DNA from: Methylocystis echinoides
GTDB taxonomy: Bacteria > Pseudomonadota > Alphaproteobacteria > Rhizobiales > Beijerinckiaceae
Reading direction: 5' to 3'
Assembly (NCBI RefSeq): GCF_040687965.1
Contig: NZ_CP156084.1
Coordinates: forward strand, 2,108,501 to 2,172,500
DNA: 64,000 nucleotides
Positions 43,215 to 51,377 of this stretch are shown one piece after another. A program made the translations under genes and the position numbers. The notes beneath the pieces are model-generated. The model made no database searches and had not been told where the DNA came from. It worked only from the letters and a program-made list of their open reading frames with translations. How positions within the stretch are numbered: position 1 is the first letter of the stretch; every line of letters starts with the position of its first letter.

Positions 43215-44474
43215 ATGAAAAAGCTAGTCAAGCTCGCCGCCATTGGCGCGGCGGCTGCTGTGGCGGCGACGCTTGGAGCGGTTGCTCCGGCTTCGGCGCA
43301 CGGCGAGAAGTCGCAGCAGGCGTTCCTTCGCATGCGCACGCTGAACTGGTATGACGTTCAGTGGTCGAAGACGACGGTCAACGTCAACGAGGACATGGTT
43401 CTGTCCGGCAAGGTCCACGTCTTCTCGGCGTGGCCGCAGGCGGTCGCCAATCCGCGCGTGTCGTTCCTGAACGCCGGCGAGCCCGGCCCGGTTCTGGTTC
43501 GCACGGCGCAGTTCATCGGCGAGCAGTTTGCGCCGCGTTCGGTGTCGCTGGAGATCGGCAAGGATTACGCCTTCTCGATCAACCTGCGCGGCCGTCGCGC
43601 GGGCCGTTGGCACGTCCACGCCCAGATCAACGTTGAAGGCGGCGGTCCGATCATCGGCCCCGGCCAGTGGATTGAGATCAAGGGCGACATGAAGGACTTC
43701 ACCGACCCGGTGACGCTCCTCGACGGGTCGACCATTGACCTCGAGCACTACGGCATCAGCCGCGTTTATGCGTGGCATCTGCCGTGGATGGCGGTTGGCG
43801 CCGCCTGGATCCTGTTCTGGTTCATCCGGAAGGGCATCATCGCGTCCTACGTCAAGGTCGCGGAAGGCCGTCCTGATGACGTCATCGGCGATGACGACCG
43901 TCGTATCGGCGCGATCGTTCTCGCTTTGACGATCCTGGCGACCATCGTCGGCTACGCCGTGACGAACTCGACCTTCCCGCGCACGATCCCGCTTCAGGCC
44001 GGCTTGCAGAAGCCGCTGACGCCGATCGAGACGGAAGGCACGGCTGGCGTGGGCAAGGAGCAGGTGACGACCGAGCTGAACGGCGGCGTCTACAAGGTTC
44101 CGGGCCGTGAGCTGACGATCAACGTGAAGGTGAAGAACGGCACGTCTCAGCCGGTGCGCCTCGGCGAATACACCGCCGCTGGCCTGCGCTTCCTGAACCC
44201 GTCGGTGTTCACCTCGAAGCCTGACTTCCCGGACTACCTGCTTGCCGACCGCGGCCTGTCGAACGACGACACGATCGCGCCCGGCGAGTCGAAGGAGATC
44301 ACGGTGAAGATCCAGGACGCGCGTTGGGACATCGAGCGTCTGTCTGACCTGGCTTACGACACCGACAGCCAGATCGGCGGCCTGCTGTTCTTCTTCACGC
44401 CCGACGGCAAGCGCTTCGCGGCTGAAATCGGCGGCCCGGTGATTCCGAAGTTCGTCGCCGGCGACATGCCCTGA
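43215..44474 (+). CDS. pmoB: Particulate methane monooxygenase subunit B
   Basis: A 419-residue subunit with two periplasmic cupredoxin-like domains and two transmembrane helices. A signal peptide (MKKLVKLAAIGAAAAVAATL) is cleaved after SA, leaving His29 as the new N-terminus (HGEKSQQAF), the first ligand of the dicopper site. The other two are in RWHVHAQINVEGG. Helices are LPWMAVGAAWILFWFI and AIVLALTILATIVGYAV. The C-terminal domain starts near 290 and ends EIGGPVIPKFVAGDM. The start at 43215 has GGGAGG upstream. It is the last gene of the operon, followed by a strong terminator. Confidence 0.97.
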   Translation: MKKLVKLAAIGAAAAVAATLGAVAPASAHGEKSQQAFLRMRTLNWYDVQWSKTTVNVNEDMVLSGKVHVFSAWPQAVANPRVSFLNAGEPGPVLVRTAQFIGEQFAPRSVSLEIGKDYAFSINLRGRRAGRWHVHAQINVEGGGPIIGPGQWIEIKGDMKDFTDPVTLLDGSTIDLEHYGISRVYAWHLPWMAVGAAWILFWFIRKGIIASYVKVAEGRPDDVIGDDDRRIGAIVLALTILATIVGYAVTNSTFPRTIPLQAGLQKPLTPIETEGTAGVGKEQVTTELNGGVYKVPGRELTINVKVKNGTSQPVRLGEYTAAGLRFLNPSVFTSKPDFPDYLLADRGLSNDDTIAPGESKEITVKIQDARWDIERLSDLAYDTDSQIGGLLFFFTPDGKRFAAEIGGPVIPKFVAGDMP

Positions 44475-44502
44475 GCGAACAACGATCGCTAACCTAAAAA
44501 AG

Positions 44503-44540
44503 CCGGCCGGATCGAAAGATCCGGCCGGTTTCGCTTTTTG
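44503..44540 (+). terminator. Rho-independent terminator of pmoCAB
   Basis: Stem CCGGCCGGATC / GATCCGGCCGG closed by a GAAA tetraloop and followed by TTTCGCTTTTT, 28 bases after the pmoB stop. The rest of the spacer up to 44783 holds no gene that I can support. Confidence 0.93.
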
Positions 44541-44783
44541 CCCGGCAGAAGAAAGTCCAGCGGCTCGGGCTCGCCGCGAAGGACGCCTCGATCCTTTCGC
44601 GATCTGCACCGAAAAACGTCGGCCCGGCCAAAGCCGCGAATCGACCTCTGCCCTGCGCAAGCAAAAACTGGCCTCAAGAAAACGCGGAGAGCCTCGAGGG
44701 GCGCACGCCGCAACTTCCCTCGGCGGAGAAAAACACCGGCGTTTCGGCCAGCGAAAAGGATGCGCTTGCCGACTGGTCTCGAC

Positions 44784-45512
44784 TCAGCCGAAGGAGCGGA
44801 TCAGGCTTCCGATAAGCAGATTCCACCCATCGATCAGAATGAAGAACAGCACCTTCGCCGGCAGGGCGATCGTTGTCGGCGGCAACATCATCATGCCCAT
44901 CGACATTGTGATGATCGCGACGATGACGTCGATGGCCAGGAAGGGAACGACAATCAGGAAGCCGATCTCGAAGCCGCGCCGCAGTTCCGAGGTCATGAAG
45001 GCCGGCACGAGCACATCCAGGCGCGGCCCATCCTTGGCCGCGGCGGCGTCGGGCCTTCGCAAATCCTCGAATAGACGAAGGTCCTTCTCCCGAACATTCG
45101 CGAGCATGAACTGCCGAAACGGCTGCGATATGCGGTTGAACGCCTCAGCTTCTCCGATCTTGCCCTCGATGAGGGGCCGGACCCCCGTTTCCCAGGCCTT
45201 CTCGCCGCTCGGCGCCATCACGTAAAACGTCATGAACAGGGCGAGGCTGATCATCACGAGATTGGCCGGCGTGCTTTGCAACCCGAGACCCGCGCGCAGA
45301 AAGGAGAGGGCGATGGCGAAGCGCGTGAAACTCGTCACCATCACCAGCAGGCCCGGGGCGATGGACAGAACCGTCAGCGCGCCCATGAGCTGAATGAGGC
45401 GTCCGCTCGTCGCGCCGCCGGGATTTGGCAATAGCGCGTTCAGATCGAAGCCGTCGGCGGCGAGGCCAGCGTTCGGCGCAAGCAGAAGGGCGAAGAGAAG
45501 CGCCGCTCTCAT
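44784..45512 (-). CDS. fliP: Flagellar type III export protein FliP
   Basis: A 242-residue export-gate subunit of the flagellar type III apparatus. It has a signal peptide, then MGALTVLSIAPGLLVMVTSFTRFAIALSFLR and a second membrane block in which VPAFMTSELRRGFEIGFLIVVPFLAIDVIVA is the family signature (about residues 168-200). The C-terminal MMLPPTTIALPAKVLFFILIDGW is also typical. It overlaps the fliL stop (ATGA). It is the last gene of the flagellar run and convergent with pmoCAB. Confidence 0.95.
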   Translation of the reverse strand: MRAALLFALLLAPNAGLAADGFDLNALLPNPGGATSGRLIQLMGALTVLSIAPGLLVMVTSFTRFAIALSFLRAGLGLQSTPANLVMISLALFMTFYVMAPSGEKAWETGVRPLIEGKIGEAEAFNRISQPFRQFMLANVREKDLRLFEDLRRPDAAAAKDGPRLDVLVPAFMTSELRRGFEIGFLIVVPFLAIDVIVAIITMSMGMMMLPPTTIALPAKVLFFILIDGWNLLIGSLIRSFG

Positions 45513-46114
45513 TGGACGACCAAAGCCTCGATGATCAGCTCCCGGATGCGGCGTTCCGAACGCGTGGCGGCGCGCTCCGTCAATTCTTCCTGCAGCCGCC
45601 GTAAGCCGTCGGGACCTTCAATGGCCGGGAGGTCCAAGGTGCCGATGAAGGCTGTCATGTCCGACATCAGCATGGGGATGAGCGTATCGAGATGTTCCAG
45701 CTCGCCCGCGTCGTAGACGATGGCGGATTGGATGCGCACCAATGCGCGCTTCTCGCCGCCCAGATTGGCGACGACGGGAGGCAACTCCCTCACCTTCAGC
45801 TGCGCCGGCGCGGCTGGCTGCGCTGCTTCCTTGCCTTTCGCCGCGTCGTGGCCATGGGCCTTGCCAGCATGGTCGCCCTGGGCGCTTTCTTTGGGGGCGC
45901 CGTGTCCGTCCGCTCCAGCCTCTGCCGGCTCCTTTGCGGGCGCGCGCCCGCCCGCCTCGGGCAGTTCCGCCTTCGCGGAGTCTTTCGAGGCCAAGAGCGC
46001 ATAGCCGAGAAAGCCGCCGCCGCCGCCGCCCACGACGGTGACGGCGATGAGTGGGATCAGCAATTGCCGCCATCCGGCTGGCGCGTCTGTCGACTGTCGA
46101 TCGGTCTCCGCCAT
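45509..46114 (-). CDS. fliL: Flagellar basal body-associated protein FliL
   Basis: A 201-residue protein near the stator. The start at 46114 has GGAGG upstream and gives MAETDRQ, then one transmembrane helix (LLIPLIAVTVVGGGGGGFLGYALL). A linker rich in Ala/Glu/Lys/His/Gly follows (about 45-105), then the FliL domain (LPPVVANLGGEKRALVRIQSAIVY ... RRIRELIIEALVVQ, about 110-201). The open frame extends upstream into flgH but without homology. It overlaps fliP by 4 bases. Confidence 0.9.
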   Translation of the reverse strand: MAETDRQSTDAPAGWRQLLIPLIAVTVVGGGGGGFLGYALLASKDSAKAELPEAGGRAPAKEPAEAGADGHGAPKESAQGDHAGKAHGHDAAKGKEAAQPAAPAQLKVRELPPVVANLGGEKRALVRIQSAIVYDAGELEHLDTLIPMLMSDMTAFIGTLDLPAIEGPDGLRRLQEELTERAATRSERRIRELIIEALVVQ

Positions 46115-46128
46115 TGTGGCGCGCCTCC

Positions 46129-46857
46129 TCAGAACGGAACGAAAGTGTCGTAGAGCTGCTGACCCCAGGCGGGCTGCTGGACTTCGCTCAGCCGCCCGCG
46201 TCCACCATAGGAGACGCGCGCCTCGGCGATCTTGTCGTAGGAGATGGAATTGTCCTTGTTGATGTCGCGCGGACGCGCGATCCCGCCGATCGTGAGGATG
46301 CGCAATTCGCTGTTGACGCGAATTTCCTGAGATCCGTGCAAGACGAGATTGCCGTTCGGCATGACGGCCGTGACCACCGCGGCCAACGTGAATTTGATCT
46401 GCTCCGAGCGATTGATGGTGCCTTGGCCCTGCGTCTCGGACTTGTTGTCGATATCGTTTTGCCAGGCGCCCGTCTGCTTCGTCTGAGACGACGCGAGGCC
46501 GCCGAGCGCCGGAACGAGATCGAGCAGGAACGTCCATTTGGATTTGATCTTGGCTTCCCGTGAGCGGTCGGTCGAATTGCCGAGCACTGCGCGGTCGTCC
46601 ATTGAAATGACCACCGTGACGACGTCGCCGACGCTCATCGCCTTGACGTCCTTGAAAAGGTTCACGCGGTTTTCGTCGAGCTGCATGCCGGGCCCGAGCG
46701 AGGCGCCGCGCAGCGTTCCGACAGGCAATTGGTCATCGTAGAAATTGAGGCCGGAGCCGACCGGCGACATCAGCGGCTCGCGCGCAAAGTCGCGGGGGTC
46801 GGTCGCGCAGCCTGCGGCCGCAAGAGAGAGCGCGCAGGCGAGCGTCAAGCGCGTCAT
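46129..46857 (-). CDS. flgH: Flagellar L-ring protein FlgH
   Basis: A 242-residue outer-membrane lipoprotein forming the L ring. The lipobox AAAGC gives Cys17. Family blocks: NRVNLFKDVKAMSVGDVVTVVI, then GNSTDRSREAK, GQGTINRSEQIKFTLAAVVT, VMPNGNLVLHGSQEIRVNSELRILTIGGIARP (about residues 166-196) and SYGGRGRLSEVQQPAWG. The start overlaps the MotE stop by 4 bases, and fliL begins 14 bases later. Confidence 0.95.
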   Translation of the reverse strand: MTRLTLACALSLAAAGCATDPRDFAREPLMSPVGSGLNFYDDQLPVGTLRGASLGPGMQLDENRVNLFKDVKAMSVGDVVTVVISMDDRAVLGNSTDRSREAKIKSKWTFLLDLVPALGGLASSQTKQTGAWQNDIDNKSETQGQGTINRSEQIKFTLAAVVTAVMPNGNLVLHGSQEIRVNSELRILTIGGIARPRDINKDNSISYDKIAEARVSYGGRGRLSEVQQPAWGQQLYDTFVPF

Positions 46858-47390
46858 GGCTGTCTCGCGGCGCTGGACTTGCGCAAATCCGAGATTTTCT
46901 TGACGAGGGCCGCGCCGCGGGCGACCGATATTTCATTCAGGATCGCGCTCGAAACCTTTCCTTTGAGCTGCAGCAGCAGCGCCGCCGCGACGTCGTCATC
47001 GAGTTCAGACAGTTGCGCGGCGGCTGCTTCCGGCTTCATGCGCGCGTAAAGGCCAACGAGCGCCTCGCTCGCATTGCGCTCGAAGGAGTCAAGGCGGTCG
47101 ACAATGACGCGCAATTCATTCTGGCGGGTCTCGAGCGCCTGCAGCCGCGAGGTCACTTCGGTCTCGAGCCGCGCGAGCTCGTGGCGGCGCCGCTCCAGAC
47201 GCAGGGTCTCGACGGAAGCGGCGATGTCGGCGCAATAATGCTGTTCGTCGCGGACGCCCGCGCCCGGACCGGCTTCTGCGTCCGTCACGCGAACAAGCCA
47301 GAAGAGCAGGGGGATCATGGCGCTGGCGATCGCCTGGCGCCGCAGCGCGCCCACGCGCTTGATTCGCTTTAGTCCGAGTCGACTTGTCAT
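46854..47390 (-). CDS. motE: MotE-like flagellar protein (MgtE N-domain)
   Basis: A 178-residue exported protein. It has an N-terminal hydrophobic segment (about 20-36), a coiled coil (about 60-110, ETLRLERRRHELARLETEV) and a C-terminal MgtE-N-like domain (MKPEAAAAQLSELDDDVAAALLLQLKGKV). This matches MotE, a periplasmic chaperone for MotC in rhizobia, which sits just before flgH in those genomes. It overlaps flgH by 4 bases. Confidence 0.8.
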   Translation of the reverse strand: MTSRLGLKRIKRVGALRRQAIASAMIPLLFWLVRVTDAEAGPGAGVRDEQHYCADIAASVETLRLERRRHELARLETEVTSRLQALETRQNELRVIVDRLDSFERNASEALVGLYARMKPEAAAAQLSELDDDVAAALLLQLKGKVSSAILNEISVARGAALVKKISDLRKSSAARQP

Positions 47391-47443
47391 GGTTTGAAAA
47401 GCATTGACGACCCAAGCTTACGCGTGACTGGCGGGTGCGCGCG

Positions 47444-48763
47444 TCAGGAGAGAACGGCGGCGAGTTCCTGAATGACATTGGGCTTGGGCGGCGCGTCCGG
47501 CGCTTGCTGCAGCGCCTTGTAGATCGCCGGGGTCAGCTGCACGGCCCGGTCGAGCTCCGCGTCGCCGCCCGGCTGATAGCCGCCGAGCAGCCGCAGGTCC
47601 CGCGTATCCTCGAAGCGCGCCACGAGCGCGCGCGCCTTCGCCACGATCTCGCGCTCCGGCGGGCTCCAGACGCGGTCCGCGAGGCGCGAAATCGATTTCA
47701 ATATATTGATCGCGGGATAGCGGCCCTGTTCGGCGATCTCGCGCTCCAGAACGATGTGGCCGTCGAGCGTGCCGCGGATGCAGTCGGCGATCGGATCATT
47801 GTGATTGTCGCCGTCGACCAGCACCGAAAAGATCGCAGTGATCGAGCCGCCGCCGTCGAGGCCGGGGCCGGCCCGTTCGAGGAGGCGGGGGATATCGGCG
47901 AAGACGCTCGGCGCGAAGCCATTGGCCGCGGGCGGCTCGCCGGCGGCCAGCGCGATCTCGCGCAGCGCATGGGCGTAGCGCGTGACGGAGTCCATGATCA
48001 GCAGGACGGACTGGCCCTGGTCGCGGTAACTTTCGGCAATGGCCGTCGCGGCCAGCGGCGCCAGCCGTCGCATCATCGGGCTTTCGTCGCCCGTCGCGAC
48101 GACGACGACCGCATTGGCCGCACTTTGGCCGAGCGCCTCGGCGAGAAAGTCGCGCACCTCGCGTCCGCGCTCGCCGACGAGGCAGATCACCGCCGAGTCG
48201 AAAGCCGCAGAGCGCGTCATCATCGACAAAAGCGTGGATTTGCCCACGCCGGAACCGGCGAAGACGCCGACCCGCTGGCCGCGGCAGAGGGGCGTGAATG
48301 CGTCGATGGCGGCGACGCCTGTCGGCGCCGGCGCGTCGACTCGCGCGCGGGACATCGGGTTGGGCGGGGGCGCATCGAGCCCGCGCGTCGGCCCCTGGTT
48401 CAACGGGCCGAGCCCGTCGATGGGGCGGCCGAGCGCGTCGATGACGCGGCCCTTCCAGTCCAGGTGCGGCGCGATTTCGATGGGCCCCAGCCGCGTGACC
48501 CGGGCGCCGAGGCCGACCCCGGCGTTGCTTTCGAAGGATTTCACCAGCACCCCGGCGCGGTCGATGCGAATCGCCTGGCCGTGGCAGGAGCGTCCGGCGC
48601 CTTCTAGCAGCACGCAATCGTCGAGGCGCAGAAACTTCGACAATCCCTCGACGCGGAAATGCGACGGCGAGACTTCCGTGACGACGCCGCTGACGGAAAG
48701 CCGCGCGCCCCTGCGGGCGAAGGAGGCGACGGCGTCGCCGAGCCGCGTGAGCGCGTCCGCCAT
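47444..48763 (-). CDS. fliI: Flagellum-specific ATPase FliI
   Basis: A 439-residue export ATPase. Walker A is GVFAGSGVGKSTLL, with the neighbouring PLCRGQRVG. Other blocks are ICLVGERGREVRDFL, VVVVATGDESPMMRRLA, the Walker B LLIMDSVTRYAHALREIALA and GGSITAIFSVLVDGDNHNDPIAD. It energises export of flagellar proteins. The complete gene begins 6 bases after flgF and ends 53 bases before motE. Confidence 0.95.
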   Translation of the reverse strand: MADALTRLGDAVASFARRGARLSVSGVVTEVSPSHFRVEGLSKFLRLDDCVLLEGAGRSCHGQAIRIDRAGVLVKSFESNAGVGLGARVTRLGPIEIAPHLDWKGRVIDALGRPIDGLGPLNQGPTRGLDAPPPNPMSRARVDAPAPTGVAAIDAFTPLCRGQRVGVFAGSGVGKSTLLSMMTRSAAFDSAVICLVGERGREVRDFLAEALGQSAANAVVVVATGDESPMMRRLAPLAATAIAESYRDQGQSVLLIMDSVTRYAHALREIALAAGEPPAANGFAPSVFADIPRLLERAGPGLDGGGSITAIFSVLVDGDNHNDPIADCIRGTLDGHIVLEREIAEQGRYPAINILKSISRLADRVWSPPEREIVAKARALVARFEDTRDLRLLGGYQPGGDAELDRAVQLTPAIYKALQQAPDAPPKPNVIQELAAVLS

Positions 48764-48769
48764 AAACGC

Positions 48770-49492
48770 TCAGGCGCCGCCGAGCGTGCGGACGGCGGCG
48801 CGCTGCGAGGCGTCGAGCATGTCGTAGGCCGCGGCGGCGTTATCGAAGCTGCGATGCGCCAAAATCAACTTCGTCAACTCGCTCACCGGGCTGATATTGG
48901 CGTTCTCGAGATGGCCCTGCGCCACGCCGTTGAGCGTGAAGTTCACGATCGGCGTCGCCGGAATCGACGGAACGACGCTCGAATTTTCGCCGCGCCGCAG
49001 AGTCGCCGCCCCGTCGATCTGGAACAGGCCGACGGCGCCGAACTGGCGGTCGCCTTGCTGGATCATGCCGTCGCGAAAGATCATTGGCGCGCCAGCGGTC
49101 GGATCGAGCACAATGGGCGCATTGCCTGCGTCGAGCACCGGATGGCCCAGGAGGGTCTGGACGTCGCCCGTCTCCAGCATTTTGAAGCGGCCGTCTCGCG
49201 TATAGGCGACCCCTTGGGGCGTCTGGATCGCAAACCAGGCGTCGCCGACAACGGCGAGGTCCAAGGGATTGTCGGTCTTCGATAATGCGCCGGGGGCGCG
49301 GGAGATGAAATCTGCGCCGGCCGTGGCGTAGGCGGTCGGCGTCGGCGACGCCTTGGACAGCACGGTGTCGAAGCTCACGCCCGTGGCGCGGTAGCCGATG
49401 GTCGCGGCGTTGGCGACATTTTCGGCGATGGTCGTCAACCGTTTGTCCAATGCGACCTGGGAGGAGAGCGTGACGTAAAAGGCCGGTTGCAT
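48770..49492 (-). CDS. flgF: Flagellar basal-body rod protein FlgF
   Basis: A 240-residue proximal rod protein. N-terminal rod signature: YVTLSSQVALDKRLTTIAENVANAATIGYRATGVSFDT (about residues 6-43). Then come FISRAPGALSKTDNPLDLAVVGDAWFAIQTPQGVAYTRDGRF, typical of FlgE/F/G-type proteins, and a C-terminal ELTKLILAHRSFDNAAAAYDMLD. It is the first gene of the minus-strand flagellar run here. Confidence 0.93.
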   Translation of the reverse strand: MQPAFYVTLSSQVALDKRLTTIAENVANAATIGYRATGVSFDTVLSKASPTPTAYATAGADFISRAPGALSKTDNPLDLAVVGDAWFAIQTPQGVAYTRDGRFKMLETGDVQTLLGHPVLDAGNAPIVLDPTAGAPMIFRDGMIQQGDRQFGAVGLFQIDGAATLRRGENSSVVPSIPATPIVNFTLNGVAQGHLENANISPVSELTKLILAHRSFDNAAAAYDMLDASQRAAVRTLGGA

Positions 49493-49774
49493 GGCTTAGC
49501 CTTGCGTTTTCCAATTTTTAAGATGTTGGGCCGCGAAGCTTGTCCCAGCGGCGCCAGCCTCGCTCATGGAAAGCGCCGCTGTGGGCTCCCGACGGATCCA
49601 GCCGAGCCTAATTTTGAGCTTTGCTGAAAAAAACTGCAGACAAAACGTATTTTAGGCGGCGCTTGAACACATTTTTACTTGATCCGAGACCAATTTAACG
49701 CAAAGTTCGCGCAAGCGCCGCCCAGCCCCAATGAGCGGCGTTCCTGGTTCGTCGCCTTGGGCAGGGGCGCTGCA

Positions 49775-50650
49775 ATGTTCAAAAATATTCGTGAGAAATT
49801 GCTTTTCGCCAGCGTCGCGGCCGCGGCCGCGGTCATGGCTTGCGGCGCCTGGGCTTATGACAGCATCGGCGTCGCTTCCTATGTGCGCAATGACGTTAAT
49901 GGCGTGCTGCCAACCCGGACGGCGCTGATCAACGTCGGCGAGGGCATCGTCCGGGACGAGATCATCAAGACGACCCCCGACAGCGCGGCGAAGGTCGTTT
50001 TCACCGACAACACCAATCTGTCCATCGGGCCGAGTTCGGTGGTGAAGCTGGATAAATTCGTCTTTTCGGGAGAGTCGAGCTACCAGAAGGCGACGATCAA
50101 TATCGCCAAGGGCGCGCTGCGCTTCACGACCGGCAGTTCGGACAAGCACGCCTATGAGATAAAGTCCCCGGTCGCCACCATCGGCGTGCGCGGCACCGTC
50201 TTCGAATTCTCCTATTCCGGCTCCGGCCGCAGAGAAACGGTCGGAGAGACCTGCGCCGGCGGCAAGAACTGCAAATCGAAATGCTCGGACATTGGCGCCG
50301 GACAAAGCGCGACCATTCAGGGCAAAGAGGGCAGGTCGGTGATCAACGTCCTCGATGGCGTCGTTCACGTCTGTTCGCTGACGGCGGCGCAATTCGGGCC
50401 GCCCAACCAGATGATCGATTGCGCCGGGGCCATGTGCACGGCCGAGACCTTTGCTGAGGCCCAGCAACTGGGGATCCCCGGCGAGGGTTTGGGCTCGATC
50501 CTCGCGCCCGCCGCCGCAGCCGCAGCGATCGGCGGCGGAATCGGGGGCGGATTGGCCGGGCAGAACAACAACGCGCCGCTGACCTTCCCGCCGCGGATCA
50601 ACCAGCCGTACCCTGCGACGTCGACGGGACAACAGCAGCCGAACAACTAA
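49775..50650 (+). CDS. Exported FecR-domain protein
   Basis: A 291-residue protein with a signal peptide (FASVAAAAAVMACGAWAY) and a FecR-type beta domain (about 30-190: VRNDVNGVLPTRTALINVGEGIVRDEII, ATIGVRGTVFEFSY). A cysteine-rich loop CAGGKNCKSKC lies inside it. The C-terminal part is low-complexity Ala/Gly (AAAAAAIGGGIGGGLAG) and a Pro/Asn/Gln tail. There is no sigma factor or TonB receptor next to it, so it is not a classical FecR anti-sigma; it is likely a periplasmic or surface scaffold. The start was set at ATG 49775, where the signal peptide begins. Confidence 0.8.
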   Translation: MFKNIREKLLFASVAAAAAVMACGAWAYDSIGVASYVRNDVNGVLPTRTALINVGEGIVRDEIIKTTPDSAAKVVFTDNTNLSIGPSSVVKLDKFVFSGESSYQKATINIAKGALRFTTGSSDKHAYEIKSPVATIGVRGTVFEFSYSGSGRRETVGETCAGGKNCKSKCSDIGAGQSATIQGKEGRSVINVLDGVVHVCSLTAAQFGPPNQMIDCAGAMCTAETFAEAQQLGIPGEGLGSILAPAAAAAAIGGGIGGGLAGQNNNAPLTFPPRINQPYPATSTGQQQPNN

Positions 50651-50707
50651 AGACGGCGCGCGGCGCCGCAAGCGCGCCGCGCCGCAGGGCCTCCGCGAGG
50701 GCGCGGC

Positions 50708-51346
50708 TTAAGCGGAATCGCTCGCAAGCCGCTTCGCGTCGAAGATCCAGGGCAGCTTCACCAGCAAGGGCAGCTTCACCAGCACAAGCGTCGCCAGATA
50801 CTTTGCATATTCTTCGGCCCTCTCCCGCAGGGGATCGCCGTTGAGCGCATCCTCGACCGGATAGGGGATAATTCGCTGCTGTCCCAGCGTCGCCGATAAG
50901 AGCGCCAGCGCGCGCGCCATGTGAAGGCGGGACGTAATCAGCAGCACGGGACCCTCGATTTTCCGCTGCTGCAGCCAGGTCCGCGTTTCAAGAGCGTTGG
51001 CGGCGGTGTTGTCGGCCATTTCGCCCAACTCGACGCAGCAGGCCAGGAGCCGCGGCAGGTCTTTGATATTGGGGTTGCGCTCGGCGAAGAGCGGCGCGAA
51101 CCGCCCGGGAAAAATGCCGGCGCGACTGTTTGCGCCGGAAATGAACAGACGCGGCGCCGCGCCGGAGGCGGCGAGTTGGAGCCCGGCGTCGATGCGCTCG
51201 TGAGCGCCCGTGAAAACAACGGCCGCCGCCGCAGACTCGATGGACTGGGCCGGCGGCGCGCTGAAGGCGTCGAACGCCAGAAAACCGTAGGGCAGGCTGA
51301 GCAGGGCGGCGGCGAGGCAGACGCGTCCGGCGATCCGTACGAACAT
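50708..51346 (-). CDS. YdcF/SanA-like DUF218 membrane protein
   Basis: A 212-residue protein with an N-terminal membrane anchor (about 5-28) and a DUF218 domain. Features are AAVVFTGAHERIDAGLQLA, PRLFISGAN, the conserved ADNTAANALETRTWL and VLLITSRLHMARALALL. DUF218 proteins act in envelope polysaccharide or peptidoglycan precursor handling, by an unsettled reaction. The C-terminus contains a small duplication (KLPLLVKLPW) caused by an 18-base tandem repeat at 50750-50784. It follows ugd by 31 bases on the same strand. Confidence 0.8.
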   Translation of the reverse strand: MFVRIAGRVCLAAALLSLPYGFLAFDAFSAPPAQSIESAAAAVVFTGAHERIDAGLQLAASGAAPRLFISGANSRAGIFPGRFAPLFAERNPNIKDLPRLLACCVELGEMADNTAANALETRTWLQQRKIEGPVLLITSRLHMARALALLSATLGQQRIIPYPVEDALNGDPLRERAEEYAKYLATLVLVKLPLLVKLPWIFDAKRLASDSA

Positions 51347-51377
51347 GTCTTCCGAGCCCTCGCGCCGGAGCCCTACC

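Noticed and set aside
43224-44660. A 478-residue minus-strand open frame opposite pmoB
   Set aside because: pmoB is certain. Lack of stops on the other strand follows from its high-GC codon bias.
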